From contig WBXE01000079.1 of NCBI GenBank assembly GCA_008932955.1, positions 1 through 10,164 of the forward strand: a DNA stretch of 10,164 nt, written 5' to 3'. The position numbers and the translations under genes are program-made. Positions within the stretch are counted from its first letter, which is position 1, and each line of letters opens with the position of its first letter. Below are positions 5,543 through 10,164 of the stretch, piece by piece. The notes beneath the pieces were generated by a model. That model had not been told where the DNA came from. It saw only the letters and a program-made list of their open reading frames with translations, and made no database searches. This stretch comes from Verrucomicrobiota bacterium (GTDB taxonomy: Bacteria; Verrucomicrobiota; Verrucomicrobiia; Verrucomicrobiales; Akkermansiaceae).

Positions 5543-7288
5543 TCACATTCTATCGGGCACCTTGATGCCGAGGAGCGAGAGGCCTTGCTGAAGGGTGCGC
5601 GACGTCAGGTCGCACAGCGCCAGACGGCTCGAGCGGCTGGGTTCGGCGGCTTTGAGCACCGGGCAGGCCTCGAAGAACGAATGGAAGGCGCGGGCCAATT
5701 CCAGCAAGTAATTGGCCAGCAGATTGGGCCGGAAATCCTCCAGGATGGTCGGCACCACCTCGCCGAAACGCACCAGAAGGCGGGCAAGGTGGATTTCCTC
5801 GTTGTCGCCGAGCACGATCTGGCAGGTGGAGGCGTCGAAGGGGGCATCGAGTTTGCGGAAAATCGAGCGGATTCGCACATGCGAGTACTGCAGGTAAGGC
5901 GCGGTATCGCCGTGGAGGGCGAGCATGCGGTCCCAGGAAAACACGTAGTCAGTGAGGCGGTTTTGCGAGAGTTCGGCGAATTTGACCGCGCCGATGCCCA
6001 CGGTTTCGGCGATGGCCGCGGCTTCGGCGGCGGGTAGGCCCGGGTTTTTCTCGGCGATGACGGCGGCGGCGCGCTCCACCGCCTCGGTGAGTACGTCAGT
6101 GAGTTGAACGTTGTCGCCGGAGCGAGTTTTCATTAATTTCCGGTCATCACCGAGGATGGAACCAAAGGCGATGTGGCGGAAATCGCCGGTTTTGCCCCAG
6201 CGTTCGGCGGCGGCGAAGAGTTGGCGGAAATGCAATTGCTGGGGCACGCCGACGACGTACCAGACGTGGTCGGCCTGCCACTCGTCGATGCGGAAGTGGA
6301 TGGTGGCCAAATCGGTCGTCGCGTAGAGGAATCCCCCGTCAGCCTTGCGGATGATCGCCGGATTGTCGGTCCAGCCGTCGGCTTTGTGAACCAGAAATGG
6401 ATCGTCCTCCACCGCCTGGCTGCCGTCGGAAAAGATACACACGGCGCCGTTGCTCACCCGAGCCAGGCCGCGCTCGACAAATTCATCGACGAGGCCGGCG
6501 AGTCGATCGTTGTAGTGGCTTTCGCCGAGCCAGTGATCGAAAGAAACATCGAGCCGATCGTAGATTTTCTGCAAGCCCCGCTTGGAAAGATCGATGCATT
6601 GCCGCCAAATGGCCAGGTTTTCGGCGTCGCCCGCCTGTAACTTGACCAATTCGCCCTTGCAGGCCTCCAACAATTCAGGTTGGTCCTTGGTGGCGGCATT
6701 AATATCCCGGTAAACGCGGACCAGCTCAGAAATCGGGTCAGCTTCCAAGGCCGTTGGGTTCAGCAAGGTCTTCCAGCCCACCAGAATCATCCCGAATTGG
6801 GTCCCCCAATCACCAATGTGGTTGTCGGCAATGACCCTGAAACCCAAAAACCGCGCGATGCGTGCCAGAGAATCACCGATAATTGTCGAGCGGATGTGGC
6901 CGACGTGCATCGGCTTGGCGACGTTGGGCGCGGAAAAATCCACCACCACGCTGCGGCCGCTGCCGATGGCCGGCACGCCGAGGCGCTCGTCGCGGATCAG
7001 GGCGGCGGTCCGCGCGGCGTAGGCCTCGGGCAAGACGCGGAAATTCAAAAACCCGGGGCCGGCAATCTCGGCACTCGCCAGCTCCCTGAGGTCCAGGTGG
7101 TCGATGATCTGCTGCGCCAGCACTCGCGGATTGGCTTTGCGCTGCTTGGCGAGCACCATCGCGGCATTGGATTGATAATCACCGAAACGCAAGTCGGCGG
7201 CGGGCGTCACGGCGGCCGCCGCGGGTTCGCCAAGCACGGCGGTGAGGGCGGCGGCGAGGCGGCTTTCGAGTTCCTGGAGGAGGGTCAT
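5543..7288 (-). CDS. argS: Arginyl-tRNA synthetase
   Basis: Charges tRNA-Arg with arginine using ATP, releasing AMP and pyrophosphate; a cytosolic, essential class I synthetase. The 581-residue length is normal. The N-terminal additional domain (about 1-95) includes the FGDYQSNAAM segment typical of tRNA-Arg D-loop recognition. The class I HIGH motif appears as HVGH (128-131) in the context APNVAKPMHVGHIRST, followed by NHIGDWGTQFG (156-166). The KMSKS-equivalent loop is DDRKLMKTRSGD (381-392). The C-terminal helical anticodon-binding domain runs from about 465 and ends in the family-typical LLGIKVPDRM. ATG 7286-7288 gives the standard N-terminus. No clear ribosome binding site precedes it. 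The PTS IIA gene ends 29 bp upstream on the same strand, so the two are likely co-transcribed, with ppaC downstream. Confidence 0.97.
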   Translation of the reverse strand: MTLLQELESRLAAALTAVLGEPAAAAVTPAADLRFGDYQSNAAMVLAKQRKANPRVLAQQIIDHLDLRELASAEIAGPGFLNFRVLPEAYAARTAALIRDERLGVPAIGSGRSVVVDFSAPNVAKPMHVGHIRSTIIGDSLARIARFLGFRVIADNHIGDWGTQFGMILVGWKTLLNPTALEADPISELVRVYRDINAATKDQPELLEACKGELVKLQAGDAENLAIWRQCIDLSKRGLQKIYDRLDVSFDHWLGESHYNDRLAGLVDEFVERGLARVSNGAVCIFSDGSQAVEDDPFLVHKADGWTDNPAIIRKADGGFLYATTDLATIHFRIDEWQADHVWYVVGVPQQLHFRQLFAAAERWGKTGDFRHIAFGSILGDDRKLMKTRSGDNVQLTDVLTEAVERAAAVIAEKNPGLPAAEAAAIAETVGIGAVKFAELSQNRLTDYVFSWDRMLALHGDTAPYLQYSHVRIRSIFRKLDAPFDASTCQIVLGDNEEIHLARLLVRFGEVVPTILEDFRPNLLANYLLELARAFHSFFEACPVLKAAEPSRSSRLALCDLTSRTLQQGLSLLGIKVPDRM

Positions 7289-7317
7289 GGGCGGTATTGC
7301 TGAAAGGTCGCGGTGGC

Positions 7318-7791
7318 TCAGGTGTCGGAGGCTGCCGGTTTGGCCGCCAGGATGGCCAGAATGTCTTCAGGGTTTGCCGCGGCGGCTAGGCGCCGGCGGA
7401 TTTCGCTGTTATTGAACATTTTGGCAATCGCCGACAAGGTGCGCAGATGCAGTGGGTAATTTTTCTCCGGCACAATGAATAAAATGATGAATGTCACGGG
7501 CACTTGGTCGAGTGCCTCAAAATCAATCCCCTTCGTCGAGCGCCCAACCCCCGCCACCACTTGGTCGATGTGGGCGGAAAACGCGTGTGGAATGGCCACC
7601 CCGGAACCAATGCCGGTGCTCACCAACTCCTCGCGGGTTTTGAGCGCCTCCAACACCTCGTCACGGGCCAGCGCCGACAAGCTGCCTGCGCTCACCAGAA
7701 CGTCCACCAGCTCGACAATGGCCGGCCAGCGCTCCACGGCCTGCAGGTCGAGGAGAATCTGGCTGGGACTTAGCAACTGGACCAACTTCAT
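7318..7791 (-). CDS. PTS EIIA-type protein, nitrogen-PTS (PtsN-like)
   Basis: A phosphocarrier domain that takes phosphate from HPr or NPr onto a histidine. PtsN-type proteins lack a sugar role and regulate transporters, kinases or stress responses by protein contact. The 157-residue protein is a stand-alone IIA domain with the phosphorylation motif GIGSGVAIPHAF, the active His being residue 69 (E. coli PtsN uses His73). The following FIILFIVPEK and LHLRTLSAIAKMF segments also match the fold. ATG 7789-7791 gives an N-terminus (MKLVQLLSPSQILLDL) aligned with the family start; the open frame extends 15 codons further without support. No HPr, enzyme I, rpoN or sugar IIB/IIC gene is in the window. 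It sits first in a ptsN-like, argS, ppaC row. A fructose-type IIA is a less likely alternative because no partner domains are present. Confidence 0.9.
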   Translation of the reverse strand: MKLVQLLSPSQILLDLQAVERWPAIVELVDVLVSAGSLSALARDEVLEALKTREELVSTGIGSGVAIPHAFSAHIDQVVAGVGRSTKGIDFEALDQVPVTFIILFIVPEKNYPLHLRTLSAIAKMFNNSEIRRRLAAAANPEDILAILAAKPAASDT

Positions 7792-7871
7792 GTGAAATAG
7801 CCGGGAAAACACGCTGCCCGTATCTGCGATGCGCACAAACGGTCAGTGCTATTAGCCATCCGCGCGGAGCT

Positions 7872-8135
7872 TTGCAAGCAGATTTACGCCGCCTACAGTG
7901 CCGGGAAGGCCTGCGCCTGATTTTCGTGGAATTGCCCAAATATCGGGAAACCAACCCGCAGGAAGCCCGCAAATTGCGCTGGGCTTGGCTCAAATTCCTG
8001 CGGGAAGCCGGCGACGCGGGAAGTCAGGGGCATCTTTCAGTGGAAGAATTCAGCGCCCAAGTCGGGATCAACGAGCCCTTGCGCCAAGCCCTGGGCATCG
8101 CCGAGGAATGCGGCTTCACGCGCGATCACGACTAA
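7872..8135 (+). pseudogene. Truncated C-terminal piece of an Rpn-family (PD-(D/E)XK) nuclease
   Basis: The readable frame gives about 87 residues with GLRLIFVELPKY (13-24), RWAWLKFLREAG (36-47) and EPLRQALGIAEECGFT (68-83). Order and spacing match my memory of Rpn/YhgA-type recombination-promoting nucleases: an ELPKF strand, a WLxFL helix, then a helix with a PxxxxALE-like pattern. Full members are about 250-300 residues with a PD-(D/E)XK core at the N-terminus. That core is absent here, and the space upstream is occupied by the ptsN-like gene starting at 7791. The usual acidic, Lys-rich C-terminal tail is missing too. The only start is a TTG at 7872, and the frame is open further upstream without a start codon, so this looks like a remnant and probably makes no functional nuclease. 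A short real protein cannot be excluded. Its end overlaps a possible repeat relic. Confidence 0.6.
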
Positions 8136-8152
8136 GGGACAGAGAAATTATC
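8134..8152 (-). repeat. Possible degenerate, inverted relic of the 38-bp repeat
   Basis: The plus strand reads AAGGGACAGAGAAATTATC. The reverse complement of the 38-bp unit contains AAGGGACAGACACATAATC: 16 of 19 positions agree, the first ten in a row. It sits at the stop codon of the nuclease fragment. The match is short enough that chance remains possible. Confidence 0.35.
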
Positions 8153-8253
8153 GAGAATTTATCGCCATGCGTTGCTTTTCCTGGGTTGACTCGCCGGGCA
8201 ATCCGCCCGATGACTGCGGCGGCTTAATTATTCTACCATCCCACATTTACCCC

Positions 8254-9183
8254 ATGGAAGACGTCATCATCATCGGCACCGGTTGCGCGGGTTATACCGC
8301 AGCTATTTATACCGCCCGCGCCAACCTCAAACCGCTCATGCTGTCCGGCACCCAGCCTGGTGGCCAGCTCACCACCACCACCGAGGTGGAAAATTTCCCC
8401 GGTCACCCGGAGGGAATCATGGGGCCGGACTTGATGATGAAAATGCAGGCACAGGCAGAGAAGTTCGGGGCCCGCATCGCTTGGGCGAATGTCGAGGCGG
8501 TGGCACAACGCGCCGACGGCAGCTTTCTAGTAAGCGCCGGAGCCGAATCCTTTGAAGCCAAAACCATCATCGTCGCCACCGGCGCCGCCCCCCGCCACCT
8601 CGGCCTGCCTAATGAAAAATCCCTGATCGGCCATGGCCTTACCTCCTGCGCCACCTGCGATGGCGCGTTCTACCGCAACGTGCCGGTGTGCGTGATCGGC
8701 GGCGGCGATAGCGCCTGCGAAGAGGCCGGTTTTCTAACGCGTTTCGCGAGCACGGTGTACTTGATTCACCGCCGCGACACGCTGCGCGCCTCCAAAATCA
8801 TGGTCGAGCGCACGCTGGCCAACCCGAAAATCGTGCCGGTGTGGAACTCCACGGTGAGCGATTATTTAACCGACGAGCAGGGCGAGATGCGGGCAGTTAC
8901 CCTCACTCATCTGATCGATGGCTCGACGCGCGAGTTGGCGGTGAGTTGTGTGTTTGTGGCGATCGGCCACGTGCCTAACAGCGCGTTCCTCGCCGGGCTG
9001 GTGGACAAGGATGAGAACGGATACATCCTGCAGCAACCGGGTCGCACCGCAACCAAGACACCGGGCTTGTTCGCCGCGGGCGACGTGGCAGACCATTTCT
9101 ATCGGCAGGCGATCACCGCCGCCGGCCAGGGCTGCGCTGCCGCGCTGGAGGCTGAGCGCTACCTCAGCGAGCACGCGTCGTAA
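8254..9183 (+). CDS. trxB: Thioredoxin reductase (NADPH)
   Basis: A cytosolic flavoenzyme that passes electrons from NADPH through FAD and a redox disulfide to thioredoxin. The 309-residue length is normal for the low-molecular-weight bacterial type. The FAD-binding loop is IGTGCAGYTAA (7-17), the redox pair is Cys132 and Cys135 in SCATCDGAF, the NADPH-binding loop is GGGDSA (149-154) with HRRD (172-175) for the ribose phosphate, and the second FAD motif is GLFAAGDVAD (271-280). The FAD loop is usually GxGPAG; here Pro is replaced by Cys11, an extra cysteine near the flavin. ATG 8254 starts directly at the Rossmann strand; an upstream ATG at 8167 adds 29 non-conserved residues. A weak inverted repeat CGGGC/GCCCG (8195-8199, 8205-8209) lies upstream. 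No thioredoxin gene is adjacent. Confidence 0.97.
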   Translation: MEDVIIIGTGCAGYTAAIYTARANLKPLMLSGTQPGGQLTTTTEVENFPGHPEGIMGPDLMMKMQAQAEKFGARIAWANVEAVAQRADGSFLVSAGAESFEAKTIIVATGAAPRHLGLPNEKSLIGHGLTSCATCDGAFYRNVPVCVIGGGDSACEEAGFLTRFASTVYLIHRRDTLRASKIMVERTLANPKIVPVWNSTVSDYLTDEQGEMRAVTLTHLIDGSTRELAVSCVFVAIGHVPNSAFLAGLVDKDENGYILQQPGRTATKTPGLFAAGDVADHFYRQAITAAGQGCAAALEAERYLSEHAS

Positions 9184-9210
9184 GCCGGCGGGTGCGTCGA
9201 GTTAAGGAGT

Positions 9211-9228
9211 CACGACCTTATTGTCGTG
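9211..9228 (+). terminator. Short hairpin 27 bp after trxB, possible terminator
   Basis: CACGAC, loop CTTATT, GTCGTG gives a perfect 6-bp stem soon after the trxB stop. The following bases TCTTCGCC are not a true U-run, so it would be a weak intrinsic terminator or a 3'-end stabiliser. Confidence 0.35.
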
Positions 9229-9348
9229 TCTTCGCCAACGTGGGATGGGGGTGGAAGGAAGCGCAGATTACACGGATCACCGATCAGATGATCTCAATCT
9301 ATCAATTTTCAGGCCAGCCCAATAGCGTCTAACCCATAACCTCTGCCC

Positions 9349-9364
9349 CCGCGCCGATGCGCGG
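9349..9364. other. GC-rich hairpin, CCGCGC-CGAT-GCGCGG
   Basis: A perfect 6-bp GC stem with a four-base loop in the middle of the trxB-frr gap. No T-run follows on either strand. The role is unknown. Confidence 0.35.
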
Positions 9365-9430
9365 CAAGCTAAGACGAAGCGAGTCGAGAAAGCCGCACGT
9401 TCCGGCCAATTGTGGCAAAGAAACCTGAGG

Positions 9431-9464
9431 AGAAGAATCAAGACAGCAAGACCCAAGACGCAAG
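9431..9464. repeat. AAGACA-type intergenic repeat, copy 3
   Basis: The plus strand reads AGAAGAATCAAGACAGCAAG and then ACCCAAGACGCAAG, again built from AAGAC words like those at 2916-2943 and 5451-5542. It lies downstream of frr on the complementary strand and next to a GC-rich hairpin. Confidence 0.4.
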
Positions 9465-9479
9465 CCCCGAACCCGGGGC
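9464..9479 (-). terminator. GC-rich hairpin downstream of frr, possible terminator
   Basis: GCCCCG, loop AACC, CGGGGC is a perfect 6-bp stem beginning about 45 bases past the frr stop on the minus strand. Beyond it the minus strand reads TTGCGTCTTGGGTCTTGCTG, T-rich but without a run of Ts, so termination is plausible rather than clear. Confidence 0.4.
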
Positions 9480-9523
9480 GAGTATGGAGCAGGCAGTAAC
9501 TTAAAGTCTAGCGAGGCGGCAGC

Positions 9524-10090
9524 TCACACTTTCATCAGATCGGCTTCCTTGACCACGGCGTGCTCGTCGATTTTCTTGACGTATTTGTTAGTAAATTCCT
9601 GTACCGCGGTCTCGAAGTCTTTCTGGCCGTCTTCGGTGACTTCGTTGTTGGCCTTCATTTTTTTGGCTACGTCCATGCCGTCCTTGCGGGCTGAGCGCAC
9701 CCGCACCTTGGCCTCTTCGGCGAGTTGTTTGATGAGTTTGACCATGTCGCGGCGGCGTTCTTCAGACAACTCGGGGATGGGCACGCGGATCGAGCGATCG
9801 GCGGCGGCCGGATTGAGGTTGAGTTTGCTTTCGCGGATTGCCCGTTCGATGTCGCGGGTGGTAGCCGGATCAAACGGCTGGACCAGCAACATGCGCGGTT
9901 CGGGCGAGCTGATGACGGCCAGGCCCTTGAGTTTGGTTACGCTGCCGTAGGCATGCACATGCACGTCGAGGTTTTCGATGAGAGCCGGGCTGGCCTTGCC
10001 GGTGCGCACGCCGGTGAAGTCATGCAACAGGTATTCCACCACTTTGTTCATGGCGTCTTCGACGTCAAAAATCGCTTGTTCGGGGTCCAT
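9524..10090 (-). CDS. frr: Ribosome recycling factor
   Basis: Works with EF-G to split the post-termination ribosome so that subunits can be reused; cytosolic and essential. The 188-residue length is close to the usual 185. The long-helix start (about 1-28) is followed by VRTGKASPALIENLDVHVHAYG (28-49), where most members have RTGRAS. Next come SSPEPRMLLVQPFD (61-74), the hinge-side IRVPIPELSEERRRDMVK (101-118), and VRVRSARKDGMD (129-140) with the conserved Arg used to contact the ribosome. A charged helix closes the protein. ATG 10088-10090 gives the normal N-terminus. It lies 20 bp downstream of the pyrH stop on the same strand, the widespread bacterial pyrH-frr order, which supports both calls. 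Confidence 0.97.
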   Translation of the reverse strand: MDPEQAIFDVEDAMNKVVEYLLHDFTGVRTGKASPALIENLDVHVHAYGSVTKLKGLAVISSPEPRMLLVQPFDPATTRDIERAIRESKLNLNPAAADRSIRVPIPELSEERRRDMVKLIKQLAEEAKVRVRSARKDGMDVAKKMKANNEVTEDGQKDFETAVQEFTNKYVKKIDEHAVVKEADLMKV

Positions 10091-10110
10091 TGGATAATTA
10101 TGTTATGGGA

Positions 10111-10164
10111 TCACTTTTCGGGAGCTTCGCCATGCACCAGGGTGCCGATGGGCAGTCCGCGCAA
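10111..10164 (-). CDS. pyrH: UMP kinase, C-terminal end (partial)
   Basis: Only the last 17 codons and the stop are in the window, reading LRGLPIGTLVHGEAPEK. The GxPIGTLV core matches the C-terminal strand of bacterial UMP kinases (usually GExIGTLV), the enzyme that phosphorylates UMP to UDP in pyrimidine synthesis. The position directly upstream of frr is the standard arrangement. The short tail after GTLV is a few residues longer than in the E. coli protein. The identification rests on this short motif plus gene order. Confidence 0.85.
   Translation of the reverse strand: MRGLPIGTLVHGEAPEK

Larger units (their letters stand above)
9184..9523. other. 340-bp gene-free gap between convergent trxB and frr
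   Basis: No credible coding frame, tRNA or known RNA was found. It holds three short hairpins and an AAGACA-type repeat, listed separately, plus GCGCAGATTACACGGAT (9261-9277). From memory that sequence resembles dispersed CGCAGATTAC-type repeats seen between genes of several phyla. A GATCA/TGATC inverted pair lies at 9275-9279 and 9289-9293. The rest looks like unconstrained sequence. Confidence 0.6.

Noticed and set aside
6680..7303. A 207-codon plus-strand frame opposite argS
   Set aside because: It is the complement of the conserved argS coding sequence and has Gly/Arg/His-rich composition without any family pattern.
8186..8230. Promoter for trxB using TTGACT at 8186-8191
   Set aside because: No acceptable -10 element lies 16-18 bases downstream; the AT-rich TAATTA at 8225-8230 is far too distant.

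Overview
The window reads as a stretch of chromosome from a GC-rich Gram-negative bacterium. Gene content and protein style suggest the Verrucomicrobiota (perhaps the Opitutales side), but this is inference: there is no rRNA gene and no search was possible. Most start codons lack a clear Shine-Dalgarno sequence. No phage, CRISPR array, tRNA or intact insertion sequence was seen.

Layout, left to right. Positions 1-61 hold the tail of an unidentified upstream gene. It overlaps the GTG start of an exported N-acetylmuramoyl-L-alanine amidase (58-1116, +). Convergent to it is folP, dihydropteroate synthase (1142-1978, -). A short divergent gap leads to a plus-strand pair: an exported protein of unknown function (2030-2617) and an acylphosphatase (2628-2903). 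A non-coding gap then carries a purine-rich repeat and three exact-period 38-bp tandem repeats (2946-3059). After it comes a membrane M50 (site-2-type) metalloprotease (3122-3751, +).

The centre is a minus-strand cluster read right to left: a PTS IIA protein of PtsN type (7791-7318), arginyl-tRNA synthetase argS (7288-5543) and a 558-residue CBS/DRTGG family II inorganic pyrophosphatase (5444-3768). ArgRS makes AMP and pyrophosphate, and the next enzyme removes pyrophosphate and belongs to a family controlled by adenine nucleotides, so the pairing is biochemically sensible. The 98-bp gap between argS and the pyrophosphatase consists mostly of GAAGACA-type repeats, including a perfect 17-bp inverted repeat.

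On the right, a decayed C-terminal piece of an Rpn/PD-(D/E)XK-type nuclease (about 7872-8135, +) ends in a sequence resembling the inverted 38-bp repeat. Thioredoxin reductase trxB follows (8254-9183, +). A 340-bp gene-free gap with three short hairpins separates it from the convergent frr (10090-9524, -), whose upstream neighbour is the 3' end of pyrH (10164-10111, -), the classic pyrH-frr pair.

The genes are mostly housekeeping. The unusual material is in the gaps: the 38-bp tandem repeat and its possible relic beside the nuclease fragment, and an intergenic AAGACA repeat family seen in three separate gaps. I did not find a convincing new multi-gene system.
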